Assembly (NCBI GenBank): GCA_963793335.1
Contig: CAWBZS010000001.1
Coordinates: 744,001 to 808,000, forward strand
Source of the DNA: Sva-07 sp963793335
GTDB taxonomy: Bacteria > Actinomycetota > Acidimicrobiia > Acidimicrobiales > Ilumatobacteraceae
Reading direction: 5' to 3'
Length of the DNA: 64,000 nt
Position numbers and translations under genes: made by a program. The notes beneath the pieces are model-generated. The model was not told the origin of the DNA and did no database searches. It worked only from the letters and a program-made list of their open reading frames with translations. Positions 23,652 to 32,510 of the stretch are shown piece after piece (the first letter of the stretch is position 1; each line of letters begins with the position of its first letter).

Positions 23652-24079
23652 GGACGTGAGGGAGCGGTGTGAGTTCGATGTCGAACCGTCGTCTGGCCTT
23701 CCTGCCCACTGGTGACCTCGATCGGTCCGGACGACGCTTCCAGACCGAGGTTGCCGACCGTCGTCGTCAACGTCGAATCCCTGGCCACGACCGTTCCACC
23801 TGGCCAGTCGAAGGATGTCTGGACCTGGATCGTCCCCGCCGTGATCGTGCTGTCGCGGATGACGATGCGGCCGTTCACCCTCGGCTCGCCACCCGCACCA
23901 CCGGTCGACAGCTGCGGGACCCCACCGAACGCTGTCGGGTCGGGGTCCGACAGTTCGATCGAACTGTCGATCACCTTGATCGTTTGCTGCTCTCCGTACG
24001 CCGATGGTCGTCGAAGTCGAGCGGTCTCTCCAGCGGCGAGGGACCAGCGTCGCCCGATCGGGCTGGCCGTCGCGGTCAC
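23648..24079 (-). CDS. Hypothetical protein with beta-helix-like repeats, 143 residues
   Basis: Not assigned to a family. Three similar rungs, IKVIDSSIELSD, IVIRDSTITAGTIQV and VVARDSTLTTTVGNL, suggest a short right-handed beta-helix (inference). No signal peptide is visible. It starts with GTG at 24079, overlapping the HAD stop as GTGA, and its own stop overlaps the serine-hydrolase start as GTGA, so it is the middle of a tightly coupled set on the minus strand. Given the frame breaks on both sides, its ends may also be affected. Confidence 0.5.
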   Translation of the reverse strand: MTATASPIGRRWSLAAGETARLRRPSAYGEQQTIKVIDSSIELSDPDPTAFGGVPQLSTGGAGGEPRVNGRIVIRDSTITAGTIQVQTSFDWPGGTVVARDSTLTTTVGNLGLEASSGPIEVTSGQEGQTTVRHRTHTAPSRP

Positions 24080-24770
24080 CCTGAGGCCATCAGGCGCAGT
24101 TCACCGACGTCGACGATGCGCTCGAAATCGGCGCCGACGTGATCGTCGTACGGGTCGAGCAGGATCGGGTGGAGACCAGCCGCCGTGGCGGCGCCGATGT
24201 CCATCGTGACCGAGTCGCCGACGTATGCGATACGCGATCGGTCGAACTCGGCGAAGTGAGGGAGTGCGTGGTCGAAGATCGCCGGGTCGGGTTTCGCGAC
24301 GCCCACGACGTGGCTGTCGACGATGCAACGCATCTCGACGTGTGCACCTGGCCCGACCTGGCAGATCTCGCGGGCCAGCATCGACTCGATCTGTCCGCTT
24401 GCGTTCGACACCACACCCATCGGGACGCCGGCCGTCGCGAGACGCGTCGAGCGCGGATCGCGTCTCGGGGATCATCCACCGCCAGAGCCAGGGCGAGCGT
24501 GTCTGGTCGAGCACGCGCGCCGCTTCGTCCGCGATCGGCTGCGTCGACATCGATGGCTCCCACATAGGCTCGTTGTACACGTCCCAGGACTCGCCTCGAG
24601 CGATCGGCGGCATCGGACTTGGCCTTCATCCCTGCGTAGTGGGCTCGCCGGTGCGCACCGATCGAGGTCGAACCGCCGTAGCGCGCGAGCAGCGGTGCCA
24701 ACACGGTGGGGTCAGGTAGGACCAGTACACCGCCCGCGTCGAACAGCACGGCGTCGAATCGTGTTGTCAT
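24076..24770 (-). pseudogene. HAD-superfamily hydrolase, two frame breaks
   Basis: The N-terminus from ATG 24770 reads FDAVLFDAGGVLVLPDP, motif I of HAD enzymes. At ~24600 the frame shifts to GESWDVYNEPMWEPSMS and a helical cap, and at ~24430 it shifts again into GVVSNASGQIESML (motif II), AKPDPAIFDHAL (motif III Lys) and YVGDSVTMDIGAATAAG (motif IV). All four catalytic motifs are therefore present but spread over three frames. Either assembly indels or a decayed gene. The dienelactone-hydrolase gene ends 12 bases upstream on the same strand. Confidence 0.75.
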
Positions 24771-24781
24771 GAACTGCCGGC

Positions 24782-25474
24782 TCAGGCGAGCTTGTCGTGC
24801 AGGAACGACGTGGCCTTCGGCCAGATCTCGGCCACTTGTCCTCGTTCTCGCGTGCCGAGCGCGTTGTGCGGCGCCATGAATGCATGGCCGGTGCCGAGAT
24901 GCACGGTGATCTCGGCGTCCTTGCCGAGCGCAGTGAGTTCCTCCTGGAGGTGCATCGCTGCCGACGGCCCGAAGAAGTCGTCGTGCTCGGCCATGTGTCC
25001 TTGGATCGACGCCTCGATCCTGGAGTAGTCGGGCTGGTCGTCGCCCTGCGGGAAGCCGTAGAACGGCACCGCAGCCTTGACCTTGTCGGGACGCAGTGCC
25101 GCGAGCACGAACGTGAGCATGCCGCCCATGCAGAACCCCATCACCCCGATGCCGTTGTCGGTGGTGGCGTCGTGATCGGCGAGGAAGTCGACAGCGCCGC
25201 TCATGTCCCGGCCAGCTCGATCGGCGGGCAGCTGTGCCATCAGCTCGCCCGCCTTGTCCATCTCGGTGTGGCCGGCGAGCTCACCGTGATACAGGTCGGG
25301 GGCCAGGGCGACGAATCCGGCCTCGGCGAGTCGATCGGCCATCTCTTTGATGCCCGAGTCGAGCCCCCACCATTCCTGGATGACGATCACACCCGGGCCG
25401 CTGCCGCCCTCGGGGAGCGCCAGGTAGCCGGACGCATCGTTGCCATTGCTTGCGAAGGTGACGATTTCTCCCAT
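24782..25474 (-). CDS. Dienelactone hydrolase family protein
   Basis: 230 residues, the family's usual length. Catalytic Cys in GVMGFCMGGMLTF, His in LGTGHAFMAPHN, and the N-terminal IVIQEWWGLD with its conserved Glu. Acts on lactone or ester bonds in the cytoplasm; the natural substrate is unknown. The open frame runs back to 25936, but those codons are antisense to the aminotransferase gene; ATG 25474 starts the conserved protein. Divergent from the aminotransferase gene with a 45-base gap. Confidence 0.92.
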   Translation of the reverse strand: MGEIVTFASNGNDASGYLALPEGGSGPGVIVIQEWWGLDSGIKEMADRLAEAGFVALAPDLYHGELAGHTEMDKAGELMAQLPADRAGRDMSGAVDFLADHDATTDNGIGVMGFCMGGMLTFVLAALRPDKVKAAVPFYGFPQGDDQPDYSRIEASIQGHMAEHDDFFGPSAAMHLQEELTALGKDAEITVHLGTGHAFMAPHNALGTRERGQVAEIWPKATSFLHDKLA

Positions 25475-25519
25475 GCACCAACCGTAGACCCGATCTCCGC
25501 CGTGCCATACGATCGCAAC

Positions 25520-26882
25520 GTGACCCAGCTCGACTCCCCACCCTCGGCACTGCTCGGCGATGCCTACGACAACGACCGCTCGCGCGTGTTCCACTCCTGG
25601 TCGGTGCAGGGCGCGCTCGACCCGACCGTGATCGCAGGTGCGTCGGGATCGAAGTTCTGGGACCCCGACGGCAACGAGTGGATCGACTTCACCTCGATGC
25701 TGGTCAACATGAACCTCGGGCATCAGCACCCGAAGATGATCCAGGCGATCAAGGACCAGGCCGACGTGCTGTGCATGGTGGCGCCGCCATTCGCCAACGA
25801 CCAGCGCAGCGAAGCCGCTCGTCTGATCGTCGAGAAGGCCAATCCGGGGTGGCGGCGTCGCGCCGGGACACTTCGAGAAGGTGTTCTTCACCAACGCCGG
25901 CGCCGAGGCCGTCGAGAACGCCGTCCGCCTGGCCAAGGGCTACACGGGCCGGATGAAGGTGCTGTCGGCGTACCGCAGCTACCACGGCGGCACCGCGCTC
26001 ACCGTCGGGTTGACCGGCGAGCCACGCCGCTTGGAGAACGAGCCGTCGGTCCCCGGACTCGTCAAGTTCTGGGGGCCGTACCCGTACCGGTCGGCGTTCC
26101 ACTCGTCGTCGCCCGAGGAGGAGACCGAGCGGGCGCTCGCGCACCTGCGCGACACGATCATCATGGAGGGCGCCGACAAGGTGGCCGCGATCGTGCTCGA
26201 ATCGGTGGTCGGGACGAACGGCATCCTGGTGCCACCACCCGGCTACCTCGAGGGGCTGCGGGCGCTGTGCGACGAGTTCGGCATCGTGTGGATCGCCGAC
26301 GAGGTCATGGCGGGCTTCGGCCGCACCGGGCAGTGGTTCGCCTGGCAGAACTGGGACGCGCAGCCCGACCTGATCTGCTTCGCCAAGGGCGTCAACTCCG
26401 GATACGTCCCACTCGGCGGCGTCGTGATCTCCTCGGCGATCGCCCACGCCTACGACGCCAAGATGTTCCCCGGCGGGCTCACGTACTCCGGGCACCCGCT
26501 GGCGTGCGCGACCGCGGTGGCGAGCATCGGCATCTTCGAGGAGGAGGGCGTGTTCGCGCATGCCCGCCACCTCGGCGACGACATCATCGGACCAGCACTG
26601 CGCGACATCGCCGCACGGCACCGATCGGTCGGCGAGGTCCGCGGTCTCGGCGTGTTCTGGGCGGTCGAGCTCGTCGACCGATCCCACCACCCGGGAGCCC
26701 GCACCCGCCGGCGACCGTCGGCGCCGTGGTCGCCGAGTGCAAGCGCAACGGCATGTGGCCACTGTCGGCCGGCAACCGCATCCACGTGGTGCCGCCCTGC
26801 AACACCCCCGACGATCTCGCGACGCGAGGGCCTCGCGATCCTCGACGCTGCGCTCAGCGTTGCCGACGCCGCCTGCGCCTGA
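25520..26882 (+). pseudogene. Class III PLP aminotransferase (probable beta-alanine/GABA type), three frame breaks
   Basis: GTG at 25520 starts a chain with FWDPDGNEWIDFTSMLVNMN and LGHQHPKMIQAI. The frame breaks at ~25845-25870, then continues VFFTNAGAEAVENAVRLAKG, WIADEVMAGFGRTGQWF and the PLP lysine in CFAKGVNSGYVPLGG. Further breaks occur at ~26690-26700 and ~26815-26830; the C-terminal part ECKRNGMWPLSAGNRIHVVP sits in yet another frame before EGLAILDAAL. All class III hallmarks are present. Given the neighbouring dihydropyrimidinase, ureidopropionase and semialdehyde dehydrogenase, it probably converts beta-alanine to malonate semialdehyde. Indel errors seem likelier than decay because the conserved blocks are intact. 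Confidence 0.75.
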
Positions 26883-26913
26883 CACCACTGGCCGATTCTG
26901 CGGCTGCACCCCG

Positions 26914-26962
26914 GTTCTCGTGAACTCGTGTCGGAATTGTTCCGACACGAGTTCACGAGAAC
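26914..26962. repeat. 49-base palindrome, repeat family B copy 1
   Basis: Perfect 23-base arms around a TTG centre; each arm contains GTTCTCGTGAACTCGTGTCG. Near-identical copies at 38341 and 39725 and a degenerate one at 27165. Lies 31 bases after the aminotransferase stop, so it may act as a terminator, but identity of the arms across copies with a changing centre points to a dispersed element. Confidence 0.85.
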
Positions 26963-27029
26963 GGTGCATGGCTCACTCCGATGCGAGGCCGGACGCTCCA
27001 CCGGCACCGTGGGTGGACACCGCAGCCGA

Positions 27030-27143
27030 TGTACGGTGCCGACCTATCTCCATGCGCAGGACAACACCGCGAGCGCCCGGGTCGCCGATGCCGTCGGCTT
27101 CACCGACCGTGGTTGGACCGTCTGGGGTCTGGCCGCGCGCTGA
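27030..27143 (+). pseudogene. Remnant of a GNAT acetyltransferase C-terminus
   Basis: The only protein-like sequence between two family B palindromes. It reads YLHAQDNTASARVADAVGF then TDRGWTVWGL and a stop, which matches the last acetyl-CoA-binding helix and strand of GNAT proteins (DN..S.RVA...GF). No N-terminal half is found upstream in any frame, so this looks like a truncated leftover. The flanking palindromes at 26914 and 27165 may have been involved in its loss. Confidence 0.5.
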
Positions 27144-27164
27144 CCGGTTCAGCCACCGCACCCG

Positions 27165-27211
27165 GTTCTCGTGAACTGCGTGTCGGAACATTCCGCACGA
27201 GGTCGCGAGAC
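27165..27211. repeat. Degenerate palindrome, repeat family B copy 2
   Basis: Opens GTTCTCGTGAACTGCGTGTC and closes CCGCACGAGGTCGCGAGAC around a CA centre. It is recognisably the same element as 26914-26962 but carries several changes in both arms. It abuts the 3' end of the LLM oxidoreductase gene (stop at 27214). Confidence 0.7.
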
Positions 27212-27213
27212 GG

Positions 27214-28231
27214 TCAGGTCTTGGCGAGGGTGTGGTCGCGGAGGGCAGGGATCACGTGCTCGCCGTACTGGGTGAGGGTGTGATCCTTGCCGTCGTGCTG
27301 CAAGTAGATCGCGAACTGGTCGACGCCGAGGTCCGCGAGCGCGTGGAGCCGCTCGAGCTGGGCCTCGACCGGGCCGAGGATGCAGAACCGATCGACGATC
27401 TCGTCGGGCACGAACGCTGCGTGGGTGTTGCCCGCTTGGCCGTGCTGGTTGTAGTCGTACGACTCGCGGCCGGCGATGTAGTCGGTGAGCGCCTTCGGCA
27501 CGGCGGCCGATTCGCCGTAGCGGGCGACGATGTCGGCGACGTGGTTGCCGACCATCCCGCCGAACCAACGGCACTGGTCGCGCATGTAGGCCAGGTCGTC
27601 ACCGACGTAGGCGGGGGCTGCGACGCAGATCGTGAGGTCGTCGGGATTGCGGCCGGCGTCGCTCGCTGCGGTCCGGACGGCGCCGATCGTCCACTCGGCG
27701 ATCGAGAGGTCGGCGAGCTGGAGGATGAACCCGTCGCACGTCTCGCCGATCAGCTTCAACGCCTTCGGGCCGTAGCCCGGCACCCCAGACCTCGAGCCGG
27801 CTCTTCGACGCCCAGGGCAGCGTGATCGTCGAGTCCTTGTAGTCGACGCTGCGACCGTTGGCGAGCTCGCGGATCACGTGGATCGACTCACCCATGGTGG
27901 CGAGCGTCGTCGGCTTGCCGTTGGTGACACGCACGGCCGAGTCGCCACGGCCGATGCCGCAGATCGTGCGATTGCCGTACATCTCGTTGAGCGTGGCGTA
28001 GGTCGATGCGGTGACCGTCCAGTCGCGCGTGGCCGGATTGGTCACCATCGGGCCGACGACGACGTTGCGGGTCTCGTCGAGGATCTTCGAGTAGATGACG
28101 TAGGGCTCCTCCCACAGGATGTGCGAGTCGAACGTCCACACGTGGCTGAACCCGTAGGTCTCGGCCCGTTTCGCGAGATCGATCACCCGAGCCGCGGGCG
28201 GCGTGGCCTGCAGGACCAATCCGATGTCCAT
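27214..28231 (-). pseudogene. LLM-class (probably F420-dependent) oxidoreductase in the pyrimidine cluster, one frame break
   Basis: ATG 28231 begins MDIGLVLQATPPAARVIDLA, the first strand of a luciferase-like TIM barrel; GFSHVWTFDSHI and ICGIGRGDSAVRVTNGKP follow. The frame breaks at ~27780-27790 (LEVWGAG) and resumes GYGPKALKLIGETCDGFIL through VDQFAIYLQHDGKDHT to the stop. About 340 residues in all. The start overlaps the restored stop of the semialdehyde-dehydrogenase gene as TGATG, so the two belong to one operon. It could be a redox enzyme of pyrimidine catabolism, perhaps supplying the uracil-reducing step for which no gene is seen here (inference only). Confidence 0.75.
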
Positions 28232-29716
28232 CAGCGGGTCTCCGGAAAACCGAGGTCGACGCGTGCTGGTCGACGGGTCGGGCCACCGGCTCGTGACCAC
28301 CTTGGCCTGGGTGTAGAAGTTGACGCCCTCGGGGCCGTACATGTGGGTGTCGCCGAACAAGCTCGACTTCCACCCGCCGAAGCTGTAGTAGCTGACCGGA
28401 ACCGGGACCGGGACATTGATGCCGACCATCCCGACCTGCACGTCGAACTGGAACTGGCGGGCCGCGCCACCGTCGCGGGTGAAGATCGCCGTGCCGTTCG
28501 CATACGGATTGGCGTTGATCGTGTCGATGCCGTCCTGGTAGCCGGACACCCGCATCACCGAGAGCACTGGCCCGAAGATCTCGTCGCGGTAACAGGCCAT
28601 GTCGGCCGTGACGTTGTCCAACAGGGTTGGGTTGAGGAAGTAGCCGTCGGACGGGACACCGTCGCGGCCGTCGACCACGAGCGTTGCGCCATCGCCGGGC
28701 GCGCCGTCGACATAGCCCGTGACTCTGTCTCGGTGCTCGGCGGTGATCAGCGGGCCCATCTCGTTGTCGGGCTCGTTGCCGGGGCCGACCTTGATCGACG
28801 GGATCCGCTCGGCGATCTTCGCGACGAGGTCGTCGGCGATCGAGTCGGCCGCCAGCACGACGCTGATCGCCATGCACCGCTCGCCCGCCGAGCCGTATCC
28901 GGCACCGACCGCCGCATCAGCAGCCATGTCGACGTCCGCGTCGGCGAGGACGAGCATGTGGTTCTTCGCGCCACCGAGCGCCTGGACCCGCTTGCCGTTG
29001 GCCGTGCCCGTCTCGTAGATGTACTTCGCGATCGGCGTCGAGCCGACGAAGCTCACCGCGGCGATGTCGTCGTGGCCGAGGATCGCATCGACGGCGACCT
29101 TGTCGCCCTGCACGACGTTGAAGCAGCCGGCCGGGAGCCCGGCCTGGGCGAGCAGCTCAGCGAGATAGAGCGCAACCGACGGGTCCTTCTCCGACGGCTT
29201 CAAGACGAACGTGTTGCCGCACGCCAGCGCGTTGGCGAACATCCACATCGGGACCATCGCCGGGAAGTTGAACGGCGTGATCCCTGCCACGACACCGAGA
29301 GGCTGGCGGATCGAGTACACGTCGACGCCACCGGCGGCCTGCTCGGAGTAGTCGCCCTTGATCAGCTGCGGGATCCCGCACGCGAACTCCACGTTCTCCA
29401 GCCCGCGGGCGACTTCGCCCATCGCGTCGGAGAGCACCTTGCCGTGCTCGGCGGTCACGAGCGACGCGATCTCCTTGCGGTTCGCGTCGACCAGTTCGCG
29501 CAGTCGGAACATCACCTCCGCACGCTTCGACAGCGACGCCGACCGCCATGCCGGGAACGCCGCCTTGGCCGCAGCAACAGCAGCGTCGACCTCGGCGACC
29601 GACGCGAGGTCGACAGCGGATGTCTGCTCGCCGGTCGCCGGGTTGAACACTGCGGACGATCGGCCCGAGGTCGACTCGACGACCGTGCCGTCGATCCAAT
29701 GGCTGATGCGATTCAT
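28231..29716 (-). CDS. mmsA: CoA-acylating methylmalonate/malonate-semialdehyde dehydrogenase, frame break near the C-terminus
   Basis: About 495 residues from ATG 29716. Motifs: ITPFNFPAMVPMWMFANALA, VLKPSEKDPS, VSFVGSTPIAKYIYE, GGAKNHMLVLADAD and the catalytic Cys in GSAGERCMAISVVL; the FGGWKSSLFGD block is typical of MmsA. It oxidises a semialdehyde to acetyl-CoA or propionyl-CoA with NAD. A one-base break at ~28260 replaces the usual ending (RVDLGFPETR, then TGA) and artificially fuses this frame to the next gene; the restored stop (28233-28231) overlaps the following ATG. With dihydropyrimidinase and ureidopropionase upstream, malonate semialdehyde from beta-alanine is the likely substrate. 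Confidence 0.85.
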
Positions 29717-29737
29717 GACGTCTCGATTCGTTGAACG

Positions 29738-29770
29738 GATCACGCCAGGGGTCAGACCCCAGGCGTGATC
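29738..29770. repeat. Palindrome of repeat family A between two minus-strand genes
   Basis: 33 bases, arms GATCACGCC(A/T)GGGGTC with one mismatch around a central A. It overlaps the TGA stop of the dihydropyrimidinase gene, just as the copy at 13282-13314 overlaps the nrdB stop. It could end or attenuate transcription between the dihydropyrimidinase and semialdehyde-dehydrogenase genes. Confidence 0.7.
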
Positions 29771-31184
29771 AGTGGAGATACCGGCTGAGGCCGCGCTTGA
29801 CGTACTTGCCGTGGCCCTTGCGGCCGACATAGGTGTCGTTCTCGACGACGACGGTGCCACGGCTGAGCACCGTGTCGACCTTGCCGTCGATCTCGAAGCC
29901 CTCGTAGGCCGAGTGATCCATGTTCATGTGGTGCTTGTCGTTGATCCCGATCTTGGTCTTCCGCGTCGGGTCCCACACGAGGATGTCGGCGTCGGCACCG
30001 GGCTCGATCACGCCCTTGCGCTCGAGGCCGAACATGCGCGCCGGGGTGGTGCAACACGTCTCGACCCAGCGCTCGAGGCTGATCTCGCCGAGCACGACAC
30101 CCTGGTACAGCAGCTCCATACGGTGCTCGACGCCGCCGATGCCGTTGGGGATCTTCGAGAAGTCGCCGAGCCCCAGTTCCTTCTGATCCTTGAAGCAGAA
30201 CGGGCAGTGGTCGGTTGACACGACGGCGAGCTCGTTCATCCGCAGGCCTTTCCAGAGATCGGCCTGGTGATGCTCATGCTTGGTGCGCAACGGCGTGGAG
30301 CACACCCACTTCGCTCCTTCGAAGCCCGGCTGGGCGAGCTGGTCTTCGAGCGTGAGAAAGAGGTACTGCGGACAGGTCTCAGCGAACACGTTCAGCCCGG
30401 CATGCTGCGCCGCGGCGACCTCTTCCAGGGCACCAGAGGCGGACATGTGCACGACGTAGAGCGGCACGTTGCCGGCCACCTTGGCGAGCTGGATCGCCCG
30501 ATGCGTCGCCTCCGACTCGAGTTCGGCCGGGCGGGTGAGCGAGTGGAACTTCGGGTCGGTGTCGCCGCGGGCGATCGATTGGGCGACCAGCACGTCGATG
30601 GCGATGCCGTTCTCGGCGTGCATCATGATCATCGCCCCGGACTCGGATGCGTTCTGCATCGCCCGCAGGATCTGACCGTCGTCGGAGTAGAGCACGCCCG
30701 GGTAGGCCATGAACAGCTTGAAGCTGGTGATGCCCTCGTTGTCGACGAGGTAGGTCATCGCCTTCAGTGACTCGTCGTCGACACCACCGATGATCTGGTG
30801 GAACCCGTAGTCGATCGCACAGTTGCCGGCGGCCTTCTCGTGCCACTCGGCGAGACGTTCCTGCACACTGAAACCGGTGTTCTGCACGGCGAAGTCGACG
30901 ATCGTGGTGACGCCTCCCCACGCGGCAGCGATCGTGCCGGTTTCGAACGTGTCGGATGCCTCGGTGCCGCCGAACGGCAGCTCCATGTGCGTGTGGACGT
31001 CGACACCCCCGGGGACGACGTACTTGCCGGTGGCGTCGATCGTGCGGTCGGCCGTGACACCCATCGCTGCGGCCTGGCCGGGAGCGAGGACGGCGACGAT
31101 CGACTCCCCATCGATCAGGACGTCAGCTTCGCGGCGACCGACCGCCGAGATGACGGTGCCCCCGGAGATCAGGATCGTGCTCAT
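29769..31184 (-). CDS. Dihydropyrimidinase / D-hydantoinase
   Basis: 471 residues, family-typical. Binuclear zinc site: DVHTHMELPFGG, the carboxylated Lys in SFKLFMAYPG, HAENG, YVVHMSASGA, and the Asp in VVSTDHCPF. It opens the ring of dihydrouracil or dihydrothymine to N-carbamoyl-beta-amino acids. The frame is open to 31457, but ATG 31184 overlaps the stop of the ureidopropionase gene in an ATGA junction and begins the conserved MSTILISGGTVIS. It acts just before the coupled upstream enzyme. Confidence 0.93.
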   Translation of the reverse strand: MSTILISGGTVISAVGRREADVLIDGESIVAVLAPGQAAAMGVTADRTIDATGKYVVPGGVDVHTHMELPFGGTEASDTFETGTIAAAWGGVTTIVDFAVQNTGFSVQERLAEWHEKAAGNCAIDYGFHQIIGGVDDESLKAMTYLVDNEGITSFKLFMAYPGVLYSDDGQILRAMQNASESGAMIMMHAENGIAIDVLVAQSIARGDTDPKFHSLTRPAELESEATHRAIQLAKVAGNVPLYVVHMSASGALEEVAAAQHAGLNVFAETCPQYLFLTLEDQLAQPGFEGAKWVCSTPLRTKHEHHQADLWKGLRMNELAVVSTDHCPFCFKDQKELGLGDFSKIPNGIGGVEHRMELLYQGVVLGEISLERWVETCCTTPARMFGLERKGVIEPGADADILVWDPTRKTKIGINDKHHMNMDHSAYEGFEIDGKVDTVLSRGTVVVENDTYVGRKGHGKYVKRGLSRYLH

Positions 31185-32023
31185 GATTCCACCAACTCGT
31201 CGTAGGCGTCCGGGCGACGGTCGCGGTAGAACGCCCAGCCGTCGCGGACCTCTTTGATGCGGTCGATGTCCAACTCCCGGATGATCAGCTCGGGCTCGTA
31301 CGGGTCGCCCTTGTCGCCGACGTATTGGCCCCGCGGGTCGACGAAGTAGCTCTGCCCGTAGAAGTCGTTGTCGCCGAGCGGCTCGACACCGACCCGGTTG
31401 ATCGCACCGACGTAGTACATGTTCGCCACCGCCGCGGCGGGCTGCTCGATCGACCACAGGTACTCGCTGAGGCCCCGATGGGTCGCGGACGGGTTGAACA
31501 CGATCTCGGCGCCGTTCAGGCCGAGCGCCCGCCAGCCCTCGGGGAAGTGACGGTCGTAGCAGATGTAGACGCCGACCTTGCCGACCGCGGTGTCGAACAC
31601 CGGGTACCCGCCGTTGCCCGGGCGGAAGTAGAACTTCTCCCAGAAGCCCTTGACCTGCGGGATGTGCTGCTTGCGGAACTTGCCGAGGTAGGTGCCATCG
31701 GCGTCGATCACTGCGGCGGTGTTGTAGTACACGCCGGGTTGCTCGATCTCGTACATCGGCAGCACCATCACCATGTTCAGTTCCGCCGCGAGCGCCTGGA
31801 AACGCACGGTGGTGGGACCGTCAGGAATGTACTCGGTGTATTCGTAGTACTCAGCGTCTTGCACCTGGCAGAAGTAGGGGCCGTAGAAGAGCTCCTGGAA
31901 GCACATGATCTGCGCACCCTGGGCGGCGGCCGCGCGGGCGGCCTCCTCGTGCTTGACGATCATCGACTCCTTGTCGCCGGTCCAATCGGTCTGCAGAAGC
32001 GCCGCTGTGATGATGTTGGCCAT
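31181..32023 (-). CDS. Nitrilase-family beta-ureidopropionase (N-carbamoyl-beta-alanine amidohydrolase)
   Basis: 280 residues. The Glu-Lys-Cys triad is visible: Glu in IMCFQELFYGPYFCQ, Lys in LGKFRKQHIPQV, Cys in GVYICYDRHFPEG. The FxQELFYGPYFCQ stretch is characteristic of the ureidopropionase branch of nitrilases. It hydrolyses N-carbamoyl-beta-alanine to beta-alanine, CO2 and ammonia. First gene of a minus-strand operon with dihydropyrimidinase (4-base overlap), then the semialdehyde dehydrogenase and LLM genes. Divergent from the small gene at 32106, leaving ~80 bases for promoters. Confidence 0.93.
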   Translation of the reverse strand: MANIITAALLQTDWTGDKESMIVKHEEAARAAAAQGAQIMCFQELFYGPYFCQVQDAEYYEYTEYIPDGPTTVRFQALAAELNMVMVLPMYEIEQPGVYYNTAAVIDADGTYLGKFRKQHIPQVKGFWEKFYFRPGNGGYPVFDTAVGKVGVYICYDRHFPEGWRALGLNGAEIVFNPSATHRGLSEYLWSIEQPAAAVANMYYVGAINRVGVEPLGDNDFYGQSYFVDPRGQYVGDKGDPYEPELIIRELDIDRIKEVRDGWAFYRDRRPDAYDELVES

Positions 32024-32105
32024 GACACCTCGTCGATTTGGCGCCTAGGTTGAGCGCATGAGTGGGTGGTCCGACACTACTGATGCCCCGAGAGGCGGAC
32101 AATAG

Positions 32106-32402
32106 GTGCCGACGTTTCGAAGTGCCTGGCACTGGGTGTTCGGCAAGCACGAGCCGAAGCCGCCGAACCCGGACCGCACCGTCGAGGCGGGCTGGGTGCC
32201 GCAGTGGATGGCACCGATGATCGTCGACGAACTCAACGCGCAGGGGATTCCTGCGGTGACGACAGACGACTACAACCTCAATCCGTACATGAACAGCCGC
32301 GAGCCGATGGCCAGGGTGTTCGTCACCGAGGACCGCAAGGCGGAAGCCCGCGAGGTGATGGAGGACATCCTCGGCCATCCCCCTGCCCAGCGCCGCATCT
32401 GA
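32106..32402 (+). CDS. Small DUF2007-like protein
   Basis: 98 residues, cytoplasmic. The part from MIVDELNAQGIPAVTTDDYN through ARVFVTEDRKAEAREVMEDI resembles the short ferredoxin-like 'putative signal-transducing' domain DUF2007 (residue pattern: E-L-x-x-x-G-I-P ... V-x-V-x-x-x-x-x-x-x-A). The assignment is by pattern only. GTG start at 32106. It diverges from the ureidopropionase gene and is followed by the family C inverted repeat. Confidence 0.55.
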   Translation: MPTFRSAWHWVFGKHEPKPPNPDRTVEAGWVPQWMAPMIVDELNAQGIPAVTTDDYNLNPYMNSREPMARVFVTEDRKAEAREVMEDILGHPPAQRRI

Positions 32403-32417
32403 GCGCGAACCCAACCC

Positions 32418-32468
32418 GTTTGCGTTGCACTTCGGGTGAGCCGGGCCGCCCGCATCTGCACGCAAACG
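32418..32468. repeat. Repeat family C, copy 1 (left of the DUF559 gene)
   Basis: An imperfect inverted repeat beginning CGTTTGCGTTGCACTTCGGG and ending TGCACGCAAACG. Its left arm matches, in opposite orientation, the sequence at 33456-33490 on the other side of the DUF559 gene (about 30 of 36 positions), and the perfect-looking palindrome at 58335-58390. Confidence 0.75.
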
Positions 32469-32510
32469 TCGGGGCTCCGCTCTTCCGGTCACGGTGCCCA
32501 CTGTCCGGGC

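Noticed and set aside
27599..29860. Apparent 753-residue fusion of semialdehyde dehydrogenase and LLM oxidoreductase.
   Set aside because: The normal C-terminus and stop of the dehydrogenase are present one frame over, overlapping the LLM start as TGATG, so the fusion is produced by a frame break at about 28260.
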